Assembly (NCBI GenBank): GCA_002696735.1
Contig: NZSL01000007.1
Span: forward strand, 1 to 58,020
Length of the DNA stretch: 58,020 nucleotides
Reading direction: 5' to 3'
DNA from: Methylophaga sp.
Lineage (GTDB): Bacteria; Pseudomonadota; Gammaproteobacteria; Nitrosococcales; Methylophagaceae
Below the pieces are notes generated by a model that ran no database searches, had not been told where the DNA came from, and saw only the letters and a program-made list of their open reading frames with translations. Both the position numbers and the translations under genes were made by a program. Shown piece by piece: positions 42,972-51,700 of the stretch (within the stretch, counting starts at the first letter, position 1; each line of letters opens with the position of its first letter).

Positions 42972-44238
42972 TTTCAAACGAAGTCGGTTAACCGGTCTTC
43001 AAACTCAATCATAAAGCGGTTAAGTGCCGCCTTCCAGTTTCTGATGGGCATGGTCCATTTCTTTGAGGCATCAAGGATAGCCAGATAAACCACCTTGCGG
43101 GCTGAATCATCACTGGGAAACAGCTTGCGTTTCTTGATGGCTTTCCTGATTACGCTATTGAGCGACTCTATCGCATTGGTGGTGTAGATAGCCTTACGAA
43201 TGTCTACAGGATAATCGAACAGCGTGTTCAGATGATGCCAGTGACTGCGCCAGCTTTTACTGATTTGCGGATATTTGCCGTCCCAGCGCTCGGAGAAGGT
43301 ATCCAAGGCTTTGAGGGCTTCTTCTTCGGTCACTGATTGGTATATTTGCTTCAAATCTGCGGTGACCGGCTTGTAGTCCTTCCAGGGCACAAACTTCACG
43401 CTGTTACGCACCATATGAACGATACACAACTGGATGCGTGTGTTGGGATACACCGTATTGATGGCATCGGGAAAACCTTTAAGACCATCGACGCAGGCAA
43501 TCAGAATATCTTTCACGCCCCGGTTTTGCAGTTCGGTCAGCACATTCAGCCAGAACTTGGCACCTTCGTTCTCAGCTATCCACATGCCCAGCAGCTCTTT
43601 ATGTCCTTCGAGATTGACGCCCAGTGCCAGAAAGATGGCTTTATTAATAACCTGTTTGTCCTGACGGATTTTGACCACGATACAGTCCAGATAGACGATG
43701 GGATAAATCGCATCCAGTGGCCGGGACTGCCATTCAATCACCTCGTCAATCACAGCCTCGGTGACCTTGGAAATCAGCGTCGGCGAGACATCGGCATCGT
43801 ACATTTCCTTGAAGGTCGCCTGGATCTCCCGCGTGGTCATACCTTTGGCATAGAGACTGAGAATTTTGTCGCCCATCGACGTAAATCGCCGTTGATGCTT
43901 TTTGACTAACTGCGGCTCAAAGCTACCATCACGGTCACGGGGTGCTGACAAGTCAATGGTGCCATCTTCTGTTTGCAGTTGCTTTCGGCTGACGCCATTA
44001 CGATTGTTTTCCATATCAGACGAGGCATGTTTATCATAGCCAAGGTGTTCATCAAGCTCTGCATTCAGCGCAGCTTCAACGAAGGTTTTGGTTAAGATCT
44101 GACTGATTTCTGACAAGTCTTTTTCAGTTTTAATGCCCTTGGCCATCTCTTTGGCAAAGGCTTCCAGTTCTTTCTTATTCATCTGCTTATCTCCTTTCGG
44201 TCAATGATAAGCAGTTACACAGAATTTTTTACAGTCTC
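42941..44238 (-). mobile_element. IS256-family insertion sequence inside csrA (1298 bp)
   Basis: The left end GAGCCTGT...TTCTGTGTAACTGC (from 42941) and the right end, read inward as GAGACTGT...TTCTGTGTAACTGC (from 44238), are imperfect inverted repeats of about 28 bases sharing GAG-CTGT and ATTCTGTGTAACTGC-type blocks. It contains one transposase gene and is flanked by the 9-base duplication CACGACGAG. The ends are intact and the transposase is full length, so the element may be active and fairly recent. Confidence 0.9.
42974..44182 (-). CDS. IS256-family transposase
   Basis: 402 residues, the normal length. Mutator-type DDE core: Asp in [13 protein letters not shown], Asp in [16 protein letters not shown] (the LxxxVDGLxGF signature) and Glu in [17 protein letters not shown]. 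The Cys-His-type segment [17 protein letters not shown] is also typical. The N-terminus ([21 protein letters not shown]) is the family hallmark. The ATG at 44182 follows AAAGGAGATAAG. No frameshift or truncation is seen. Confidence 0.96.
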   Translation of the reverse strand: MNKKELEAFAKEMAKGIKTEKDLSEISQILTKTFVEAALNAELDEHLGYDKHASSDMENNRNGVSRKQLQTEDGTIDLSAPRDRDGSFEPQLVKKHQRRFTSMGDKILSLYAKGMTTREIQATFKEMYDADVSPTLISKVTEAVIDEVIEWQSRPLDAIYPIVYLDCIVVKIRQDKQVINKAIFLALGVNLEGHKELLGMWIAENEGAKFWLNVLTELQNRGVKDILIACVDGLKGFPDAINTVYPNTRIQLCIVHMVRNSVKFVPWKDYKPVTADLKQIYQSVTEEEALKALDTFSERWDGKYPQISKSWRSHWHHLNTLFDYPVDIRKAIYTTNAIESLNSVIRKAIKKRKLFPSDDSARKVVYLAILDASKKWTMPIRNWKAALNRFMIEFEDRLTDFV

Positions 44239-44247
44239 CACGACGAG
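44239..44247. repeat. Target-site duplication, right copy
   Basis: CACGACGAG, the partner of 42932-42940. Confidence 0.9.
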
Positions 44248-44260
44248 TCAAGATAAGCAT
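44239..44260 (-). pseudogene. csrA: csrA 5' fragment separated by the IS
   Basis: The ATG at 44260 behind AGGGAGTGATCGAA encodes MLILTRR, the canonical CsrA start, and then runs into the right end of the IS at 44238. The last nine bases are the target duplication. The original promoter and ribosome site of csrA therefore now lead into the IS. Confidence 0.88.
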
Positions 44261-44660
44261 TTCGATCACTCCCTGATCTGCAAAATATAGATTTTAATTA
44301 AAACACATACTGCTCAGAAGTTTAATAAAAGCATAAGTGGATTAGTGCTAATTGAGCACGAATTCTCATCTTCTACTTAAAGTTCAAAATGACTCTTGAA
44401 CCCACTCAGCTCTGTTAAGACCACCATCGTTTGTTTTTTTGATTTAGATTTAAAAATGATGATTTAGTTTTGTCCCCTTCAATATTCCCAAATATTTCTT
44501 TCCCATGCATACCATCTTTAAATAAAGCGACATGCTTTCGATAACCCTTAATTTAACGAAAACTACAAAACGAAATTGTGGAGCTAATAGCCAGTTGTGG
44601 ACGCTATAAGCTGTTTCAATTTTTCTTTTTTTTTCAATATTGAAAAGTATGAATACGTTA

Positions 44661-44742
44661 AATGTGTATAACATACATTATATAAATCAATAACATAAAG
44701 ATATTAATTAATGTTGACAATTAAGTTTTGAAATGCTTTTAT
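44661..44742 (+). promoter_or_regulatory. Promoter module A (copy upstream of leader ORF and unknown/GNAT genes)
   Basis: TTGACA at 44714-44719, a 17-base spacer and extended -10 TGC-TTTTAT (44734-44742). About 45 bases upstream is TAACATACATTATAT, part of an imperfect palindrome AATGTGTATAACATACATT. The same elements recur at 47051-47128. The rest of the AT-rich gap 44261-44660 holds the csrA promoter side and no convincing gene. Confidence 0.6.
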
Positions 44743-44761
44743 TAATATAAAAGGAGCACTT

Positions 44762-44818
44762 ATGAAAAAAAGAATATTAATAAAACAGTTATTCGGTGCA
44801 GCTGGAGCAGAAATATGA
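44762..44818 (+). CDS. Possible 18-residue leader peptide
   Basis: The ATG at 44762 has an excellent AAAGGAGC site and encodes MKKRILIKQLFGAAGAEI. Its TGA overlaps the ATG of the next gene (ATGA at 44815), so it could couple translation of that gene, which lacks its own clear ribosome site. It may instead be the stub of a lost N-terminus. Confidence 0.4.
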   Translation: MKKRILIKQLFGAAGAEI

Positions 44819-45147
44819 GCATCGTAAGTTTAGCGGCGGGAAAAGTTATTCTAAGAGAATGGAATATCTTACAAATTAATACACCGGAAGGGAGTGGTGA
44901 AATATTTGTAGGGTATAGCGAGCACGATGGACTGGGGCGTGTGAGCACGGTAATTAAACAATTCGATGAAACAACGAAAACAGGAAGGACACAATCGGGT
45001 TCTGAGTACGAAGTCATAGGTGAGGCGGGCATGCCACACGAGGATGCCATGTATGTACTTGAGAGAACGTTAGGTGCGGATCTCATTCAGAAAGAATTAC
45101 TACCTGGCAACTCTGAAGTATTACGTTTTAGATATCCAATCAAATGA
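44815..45147 (+). CDS. Hypothetical protein, 110 residues
   Basis: A small soluble protein, predicted mainly beta with a helical C-terminus (PHEDAMYVLERTLGADL). Not recognised. It starts on the ATGA overlap with a preceding 18-residue ORF, and its stop overlaps the next ATG by four bases, so it is co-translated with the GNAT gene. It could be the antitoxin-like or adaptor partner of that acetyltransferase, but no DNA-binding motif is visible and this is only a contextual guess. Confidence 0.65.
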   Translation: MSIVSLAAGKVILREWNILQINTPEGSGEIFVGYSEHDGLGRVSTVIKQFDETTKTGRTQSGSEYEVIGEAGMPHEDAMYVLERTLGADLIQKELLPGNSEVLRFRYPIK

Positions 45148-45569
45148 TTTCTCTCTTAAAAGTATCCGAGTCGGATGCTGAAGACATATTTGAGATGGCC
45201 GGCATGCTTTCAATGAGTTTTGATGTTGCAGGAAAACATGAATTGAGCGATTTCCTTCGCGTGCTCAAAGATGATGAAACCATTTTTCTCATTGCACGAA
45301 TAGCTAATGTTGCTGTTGGATATCTCTATGGCAATACTCACTACGCTTTCTATGCCGCTCAAAATGTCGCATGGATTGAAGAGCTTTATGTGAAAGAAGA
45401 ATATCGCAGAAACGGTGTTGCAAACTCACTTCTTAAACACGCAGAGCTTATTGCCAATGAGCGAAAAGCTGCACTAATTAGTGTTGCAACTAGACGAGCA
45501 GAGCAGTTTTATGAAAGATCCGGCTATCAACGATCAGCTCATTACTTTCGAAAGCTACTTGGAAATTAA
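45144..45569 (+). CDS. GNAT-family N-acetyltransferase
   Basis: 141 residues. The acetyl-CoA-binding motif A is VAWIEELYVKEEYRRNGVANSLLKHAE (written here only as its core YRRNGVANSLL), with the R/Q-x-x-G-x-A/G loop. Motif B is QFYERSGYQRS near the C-terminus. The substrate is unknown. The four-base overlap with the 110-residue gene upstream suggests a two-gene unit behind promoter module A. GNAT enzymes paired with a small upstream gene can be toxin-antitoxin systems, but those antitoxins usually have a ribbon-helix-helix fold, which is not seen here. Confidence 0.85.
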   Translation: MISLLKVSESDAEDIFEMAGMLSMSFDVAGKHELSDFLRVLKDDETIFLIARIANVAVGYLYGNTHYAFYAAQNVAWIEELYVKEEYRRNGVANSLLKHAELIANERKAALISVATRRAEQFYERSGYQRSAHYFRKLLGN

Positions 45570-45671
45570 GAATTGAAATAATGAATTCGTGCCTCGAGCC
45601 CTTAAGCCAATACAGAAAAGTAAATTTTAAAGATTAGTTTCGAACGATTAACTTAAAAGAAAAGGAAAAAT

Positions 45672-46247
45672 ATGAGCATTACAGAGGAGCTATTGTTGGT
45701 CGTTGATCTAGAAGCCACCTGCTGGCAAGACAAAGTCGAAGGCACAGATCGTCGGCAAAGTGTCCAGGATATGGAAGTAATTGAGTTCGGCTGTGTAATC
45801 TGTAATAAAAACGGAGATGTACTTGATGCCAAATCCTGTTTTGTACGGCCTCAACTCCATCCTAAACTATCTGAATTTTGTACTGAATTAACATCAATTC
45901 AGCAAAGTGATGTCGATAGTGCCCAATATTACCCACATGTCGTTCACGAGCTTAACAAGTGGCTAGAACAATATAGATTGACGAAATGGTGCTCTTGGGG
46001 AAATTACGACAAGAATCAGCTCCTAGCCGAAACGGAACGTCATGGTGTTTCACCCAATTTTTTAATGCTACCTCACCATAATCTCAAAAAAATGTGGGCA
46101 AAAGGCAAAAGTACTTATCGTAATATTGGACCAAAAGGGGCGCTTGAATACCATGGCCTTCAGTTCGACGGCAATTATCATCGTGCAATAGATGATGCAT
46201 TAAATATTGCTCGCTTATTACCTTTCATTACATTCAATGAACAATAA
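45672..46247 (+). CDS. DEDDh 3'-5' exonuclease (ERI1/KapD-like)
   Basis: 191 residues. ExoI LLLVVDLEATCW (Asp/Glu), ExoII SWGNYDKNQLL (Asp), ExoIII NYHRAIDDALNIARLL (His, Asp): a complete DEDDh set with the DLEATCW form typical of the ERI1/KapD exoribonuclease branch. It probably degrades RNA or DNA 3' ends. Monocistronic, with an AAAGGAAAAAT site. It is a second DEDDh protein in this window, of a different branch from that at 35064-35582. Confidence 0.88.
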   Translation: MSITEELLLVVDLEATCWQDKVEGTDRRQSVQDMEVIEFGCVICNKNGDVLDAKSCFVRPQLHPKLSEFCTELTSIQQSDVDSAQYYPHVVHELNKWLEQYRLTKWCSWGNYDKNQLLAETERHGVSPNFLMLPHHNLKKMWAKGKSTYRNIGPKGALEYHGLQFDGNYHRAIDDALNIARLLPFITFNEQ

Positions 46248-46303
46248 AGGATGGCCATTTTCATTACGTGGCTATCTTAGAGCGCTATCCATCTAAGAAT
46301 GTT

Positions 46304-46349
46304 CAATTATTAGTTTATTGTGTTGTGCAATTACTAGTTTATTGTGTTG
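46304..46349 (+). repeat. Tandem direct repeat, 22-bp units at 24-bp spacing
   Basis: CAATTATTAGTTTATTGTGTTG (46304-46325) is repeated with one mismatch at 46328-46349 after two extra bases. It lies in the gap 46248-46503 upstream of the next gene. The role is unknown; it could be a regulator site or a scar. Confidence 0.7.
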
Positions 46350-46503
46350 ATGACTCATCGTTTGGCAGTAAAAAGTAACTCAATCGTATAATGTTTCAAG
46401 GCTAGAGTCTGAGTTATTAATTCACATCTCATTTTTCAACTAAATATCTTGCTGTTTGGTTGTATATTCTCTATATTTTCTCTCTTAAGACTTGAGAGTG
46501 AAA

Positions 46504-46911
46504 ATGTGCCAAGCGATAAAATTCACAATTAACCATCATCCCATCCTATTCCGTTTTAGTGATAGCGAACCCTGCCTCCCAATTCTAATGCGAAACGGCA
46601 ATATCATTATTCTACCGTGGGGGAATAAAGGCGAAAGGCTTGGCTTATACCCGATTGGAGCCACAGCTCATATCGCTCATGTTCAGTCTGATAAGTGGAA
46701 GTCTCACCGGCCAAAATCAGTTCGCATAGCTTGTGAAGCTTTTATGATGATGGACAAAGAAGGAAATGAGCATTGGTTTGACACCCAGAAATCAAACCAA
46801 TACATAAGGGGCGTCGTTGCAACACAACCGCTCGCCGATTCAGTGTATGTCTTGATGCGTAACAGAGATTTACTGGAACCCGATATTTCACATGAATGGC
46901 CAGTTAAGTAA
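46504..46911 (+). CDS. Hypothetical protein, weakly SRAP-like
   Basis: 135 residues from the ATG at 46504, which gives Met-Cys at the N-terminus (MCQAIKFTINHH). SOS-response-associated peptidases (SRAP/HMCES) also expose Cys 2 after Met removal and have a Trp-Gly segment, here IIILPWGNKGERLGLYP. The match is loose and the protein is shorter than typical SRAP (about 220). It may be a reduced relative or unrelated. A TTG four codons earlier is less likely because it would bury the Cys. Confidence 0.5.
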   Translation: MCQAIKFTINHHPILFRFSDSEPCLPILMRNGNIIILPWGNKGERLGLYPIGATAHIAHVQSDKWKSHRPKSVRIACEAFMMMDKEGNEHWFDTQKSNQYIRGVVATQPLADSVYVLMRNRDLLEPDISHEWPVK

Positions 46912-47050
46912 AACCTAGCACTATTTTGTGATGTGTTTTAGCTAACTCAGTTGGCTGTGAATTGCATAGTTTTATTTAAATCCAATTTAAATGTGTATTT
47001 AGTACTAAATATGCATTTCATTCTAATATCCTAAATATTTGATCAGTGAA

Positions 47051-47128
47051 TAACATACATTATATGTTTATAAACAAATAGTTACAGTTAAAATTGGATT
47101 TGACGGTTAAGTTTTTACATGCTATTTC
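47051..47128 (+). promoter_or_regulatory. Promoter module B (copy upstream of metallophosphoesterase)
   Basis: TAACATACATTATAT at 47051-47065, then TTGACG at 47100-47105, a 17-base spacer containing GTTAAGTTTTTACATGC, and -10 TATTTC at 47123-47128 with the extended TG. It is nearly the same as module A at 44661-44742, including the spacer block TTAAGTTTT and ATGCT. Confidence 0.6.
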
Positions 47129-47151
47129 TTTGTGAAAAATAAAGGATAAAT

Positions 47152-47910
47152 ATGAAACTTAAATGTGCTTCAGATCTACATTTGCATAAAAACAAAACTT
47201 TTGATTTTGAACAGAGTGATTGTGATTTATTGGTTCTTGCTGGCGATATTATGACGGGAACCAGAGGGATTGAGTTTGCAGAAAGTATTGCAGAGCGTCA
47301 TGGCAAACCCGTGCTTTATGTCGCTGGAAATCACGAATACTACATGCACAATTACAATCAGCTTCAAGAATCATTTCGACAGAAAACCAAACATTCTCAA
47401 AATGTTTTTTTCTTAAATAATGATGTTTTTTATTATCAAGATGTTCGCTTCATTGGGACGACGCTGTGGACGGATTACAAACTTGATGGAAGATACAAGC
47501 AATCTGATGTAATGAACATTGTCGAAAATGTTCTAAGCGACCACAGATATATAAAGTTTGGCACGGATGGATTTTTTACAACGCAGCATGCACTCGTGTT
47601 ACATAACACCGCGCGTAATTTTTTGGAGCAGGAGCTCAATAAAACTTGGGAAGGTAAGACTGTTGTCATTACCCACCATGCGCCGAGCCTGAAATGTGCC
47701 CATCCAGACTATCAGTTAGACCAGATTGCCGGTGCCTTTATTTCTGATTGTGAAGAATTGGTCCACAAGGCTGATTTGTGGCTGTTCGGCCATACTCACG
47801 CGAATGTTGACTTTCAAATTGGCAAATGCCGGGTTATTAGCAATCAGCTCGGTTATGACCGGGAGAGGGTACCAGTCGCTTTTCGACCTGAATTAATAAT
47901 TGAGATTTGA
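47152..47910 (+). CDS. Metallophosphoesterase
   Basis: 252 residues with all calcineurin-type metal-binding blocks: SDLHLH (D-x-H), VLAGDIM (GD), VAGNHEYY (GNHE), VITHHAPS (H) and LFGHTHANVDF (GHxH). The fold is used by nucleases, protein phosphatases and phosphodiesterases, so the substrate is open. Single gene behind promoter module B with AAAGGATAAAT before the ATG. The next small gene begins one base after its stop and is probably co-transcribed. Confidence 0.9.
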   Translation: MKLKCASDLHLHKNKTFDFEQSDCDLLVLAGDIMTGTRGIEFAESIAERHGKPVLYVAGNHEYYMHNYNQLQESFRQKTKHSQNVFFLNNDVFYYQDVRFIGTTLWTDYKLDGRYKQSDVMNIVENVLSDHRYIKFGTDGFFTTQHALVLHNTARNFLEQELNKTWEGKTVVITHHAPSLKCAHPDYQLDQIAGAFISDCEELVHKADLWLFGHTHANVDFQIGKCRVISNQLGYDRERVPVAFRPELIIEI

Positions 47911-47911
47911 G

Positions 47912-48307
47912 ATGAAGAAAAGTCTTGAATCTCAAATTTACCTGCAGTGTCCGTTAATCTTTCGAAATAAGAATGCAGGTCTCCATGTGAATTTAATGCA
48001 GTTTGGTTTTGACTGCGGTGAGGGTTGGTTTGAAATTCTCGAGAATTTATTTCTAAATATAGAAGCATACTCTCGCCAGCTTTTAGAGCAAGGCAGATCA
48101 ATCGATAAATTACCGTCTGCGGCTCAAGTAAAAGAAAAGTGGGGGACACTTTGTGTCTATATCGATAATACTGATGAACATATTGAAACACTTATTCAAG
48201 CTGCCGGGGGACGTTCATGTGTTACATGTGAGATTTGCGGAAACCCTGGCAAGATAATCATTGAGAGTTACTATAGAGTGAGATGTGGGATTTGCAGGAA
48301 TTTATAA
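47912..48307 (+). CDS. Hypothetical protein with C-terminal Cys cluster
   Basis: 131 residues from the ATG at 47912; an earlier TTG would overlap the phosphoesterase. The N-terminal part is aromatic-rich (MQFGFDCGEGWFEILENLF) and the middle is helical (AAQVKEKWGTLCVYIDN). The last 40 residues have four paired Cys (CVTCEICGNPGK ... VRCGICRN), a likely zinc ribbon. Not assigned to a named family. One base separates it from the metallophosphoesterase stop, suggesting a two-gene unit. Confidence 0.65.
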   Translation: MKKSLESQIYLQCPLIFRNKNAGLHVNLMQFGFDCGEGWFEILENLFLNIEAYSRQLLEQGRSIDKLPSAAQVKEKWGTLCVYIDNTDEHIETLIQAAGGRSCVTCEICGNPGKIIIESYYRVRCGICRNL

Positions 48308-48759
48308 AGCCCGTAAGTCAAAAATTTAATTAACTGCTAGCTTTAAATGAGTTTTAATAAACTCTGACCTTAACTCTAGTTCATTGGAAATTCATCAATG
48401 TCGTTGTCTTAAATTTGGGGAAAAGGTCATGATAAATGTAAAAATCACTTCTCCAATCAGCAAAGTGCAGAACATGGTTATTAGGAAAAGCACCAATAGC
48501 AGTGCCAAAAAGCTCAAATGAATGGCGGGGAGCGAGCGAAAAACTGGCATAAGCAGCCAAAAGCAATATGATTGTCAGCATGAAAAGCGCTTCACTTTGG
48601 AACATATAGTGAAAACAATATATTTAACTGACTTCCTCTATTTGAGGTCTTTATTTACAAAGTTTTAATAATACCCATTAAGAACATACACACTGTGTAT
48701 TGTTGTGTGTATGTTCTTTCCTACCCTCTGAGTAATTATGTGAAAACTCTGCGTGAAGT
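48308..48759. other. Non-coding gap between convergent genes
   Basis: About 450 bases between the zinc-ribbon protein (plus) and the STAND gene (minus). It contains the strong hairpin at 48680-48718 and one weak minus-strand frame (48381-48605) with a hydrophobic start but no ribosome site. Nothing else recognised. Confidence 0.5.
48680..48718. terminator. 14-bp perfect hairpin between convergent genes
   Basis: AAGAACATACACAC and GTGTGTATGTTCTT pair perfectly around an 11-base loop. It is 41 bases past the stop of the STAND gene. There is no long T-run, but stem length and location suggest a bidirectional terminator or mRNA 3'-end stabiliser. Confidence 0.6.
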
Positions 48760-51700
48760 CTAAATGGGGAAAATAGCAAATGTTTTGAATGGTTCTACGT
48801 ATCTAACGTAATCGCGCCTGTCAACACAAGTCATCTCGGCAATGAGGTAGTAGTTGCCGTCAGTGTATGCTTTGAACTTCTCAAAAAATTCTTTGGAAAC
48901 TGTAAAATAAGTTCCGAGAGAGTTGCCTACACCTCCGTGATGGACTGGATACCATTGGTTTACCCAGTATCTCCAAGCGCCATTACTTATGCTGCCGCAG
49001 AAATACTCTACGCTAGATTCGCTTTGGTTTACTGTGTTGATTGGTAAGTCTCCCACGAAATAGCTAGGTCGAAAATAGCCTCTCGTTAGCCAATCAGTTT
49101 CCCATCGACCAAAAGAGGAAGGCCAGGTCCTTTTGGCTAAAGGATATATGCCTTGCTCAGAATCCCGTACATGATCAATTGAATCAAAAATCGCTCTAGG
49201 GTCGTCAATTTCAGAGCTTTGAAGACTAATTAGAATAACCTTTAGATCAATGCATACTCCAGTGTGGTCTCTTAAGATGGGGCCGTTGGCATGAAGCAAT
49301 ATTTCATTAGGAGAAGCGACAAAATCTGCCAAATATCGCTCAAGTTCATTCTGTCCGGGCAAAGAATCATCCTTGCTCAAATTGCTCAATACGGGCCAAC
49401 TGTATGGTGGATCGGAAGGAGATATATTTACAGCAATAGAGCCAAATGGTAATGCCTCTTGTGCATATGAATAGCAAACCTCGGAAGGGATGGAGTGCTT
49501 GTGCATAGCATAAGCTAATGTACGAAGAAATGCAGACACTATGGAGGTCTCTGCACGCCATGAGAAGCTTATTTGGATTCTATCTTGAGGGTAAAACTGA
49601 TCGCCGCAAAAATCATATGGGTCAAACATGTAGCATGGTCTTCTTTCCCATATTTTCTCCCATTCAAGAAGGAAATGCTTCTCAAGCGGTACATTGTGCT
49701 CCTGTTCAAGCTCTTGAATAATACCTATAAATCTCAAGGGAACGCCGTTGGCAAACTTGTCATACTTGGCTTTATTTGGAGTTAAGTTATCGGAAAAAAT
49801 AGAATAGAGACTTGATAAGTCATCTCGGTCTTCATCCATCAAATCTAATGACGTCAATAGTGCATCGGAAATAGGGGAAGGATATTGAATTGCTTTTGTA
49901 ACCTCTTCTTCGGTGAAGGGGGGAGTTTCGACAAGCAACAATACAGATAAAAAATCTACGATATCAGCCTCGTAGGGTTGCTGATTCAAATAATGTAAAT
50001 ATAAGGCGCGAAATTCGATATTTGAGTCATCTTGTAAGAGGGCTGCTATTTGTTTGGCTGTTAGGAGTCGGGCGTATCTATCGGGCCACTTGAAGTGCAA
50101 TATAGTTAGATGGAATGGAATATTCTGGATTGATACAGGGGCGTCATACCAATACAGCTTGGTCAAAGGAAGATGCGCTATATCACTTTCAAGGCTAGTT
50201 ACCATAGTTTCAGTAATCTCGGCCGCTAGGGCAATTTGTCCCGCTGAGACCAAATAAGTAACAAGCTGAGTAGAAGGAACGACTATATTCTCATCACTCT
50301 GTAGGCTGGAAGAGCCTGGTGCCATCGTGTCGCGAAGGAGGCTTTCCCAATGCTTGCTGTAAGTGTTGCCATACTCCCTTAATGCATCTTCTGATCCAGA
50401 AGAAAAATAAGGATTCCAACAATTGTTTAGTTTGATATTTCTAACAGCCCATTTATAAGCTGCCTTCTTTCCCTCGGTTTTTTTGCTTAGCAAGAAAATA
50501 TGATGTAAGCACCTATTCAGTTCGTAATTTGATTTGCTTTGGTCATAGTAGTCGCTGAATGTAGTGAGGATGGAACTCGTTTGGCCTTGATCAGCCCAAT
50601 AGTTAATCCAGTCCGAAATAAACTTTTCACGGATCTGGTATGAAACAGAATGTAAGGCTGCCGTAAAATCAGTGAGGTTGGTGGGGGGTATAGTGGATGC
50701 TTCAGGACATTCTGTGTTGACATCTTCGTTAGTGGAAGAGCGCTCTCTTGGCGGTGGAGGCATGCCTCCAAGAACGTGGCACTGGTCTTCGTAAATACCT
50801 CTCAGAATATCATTCTCTTTGCTTCTTTCTTCTAATGCTGTCATTGCATCAAATGTTGTCATACACCTTAAAAATGAATGCTCTGGCTGCGTAGAAAGTG
50901 GAGATGACTTTACGAAACTTTCAAGTACAAGATGTGTTTTATGCCAATTTTCTTTTGATAGATGATAATCAAATTCGTCTACAAGGCGTTCTGGGTTGTG
51001 CTTTGCCAATAATTTAGTGAACCATCCGGGAATATGTCGAATTTCTCGCTCTGAAAAATCAAAGACATCAGTTGTGAAAGTTGTTACTCGTTCTAACCAA
51101 TCAGAAACTTGGGGGCAGTTTGAATCAGAGCATTCCTGTATCGCTTCAAATACCTCATGTAAAGTAATGTCTTTTCTATGACCATAACCGACTGTATTGA
51201 GCGCGGTACGTTCTAGAAATTTCGCGGCTTCATCGTAAAGGCCAAGTTTAACTGCCAACTTGGCCAGATCAAGACTGTCATTTGCCAATGTTGCAGTATC
51301 ATCTCTACGGAGTATCTCGGCATCAAACAATTTGGAGAATTCTAGAGATGCAGCTTCTTTAGGGAAATTGAAGATTGAGTTTTGAGTGGCAACATCAAAA
51401 AACACTCGAGAATCCCACCAAATACTTTTGGACAGGGCGCCTAGCTGATCTTGATTAAGGTTTCCGAATTCATCAACAGAGTTGCATAAGATGTTTAGAT
51501 GAATCGAGATTTTGGCTAATGCCTTTCTAATGCTGAATAGGACTGCGGTGATTTGATAGCCCATTAAAAAATTATCTGGGCGTTCGAGAATGGCAAAAGA
51601 ATCATACAAATCAGATATCTTGAATTCTTTGCCTTGCTTTAGGGTTTTAGCAGTATTCAATGATGCAAAATGGAACGTTAACCATGCGTTTTTGAGAAAT

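Noticed and set aside
42777-42977. CsrA as a passenger gene of the IS256 element
   Set aside because: The inverted repeat and target duplication lie inside the csrA reading frame and the missing 5' codons are on the other side of the IS, so csrA is the target, not cargo.
42941-44238. Composite transposon formed with a second IS copy
   Set aside because: Only one IS256 copy is present in the window, and its target duplication shows single-element insertion.
44450-44674. 74-residue minus-strand frame in the gap before the leader ORF
   Set aside because: Low-complexity, AT-driven, overlaps the repeated promoter module and has no ribosome site.
48381-48605. 74-residue minus-strand frame with hydrophobic start
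   Set aside because: No ribosome site and no similarity recognised; the composition can arise from AT-rich DNA.
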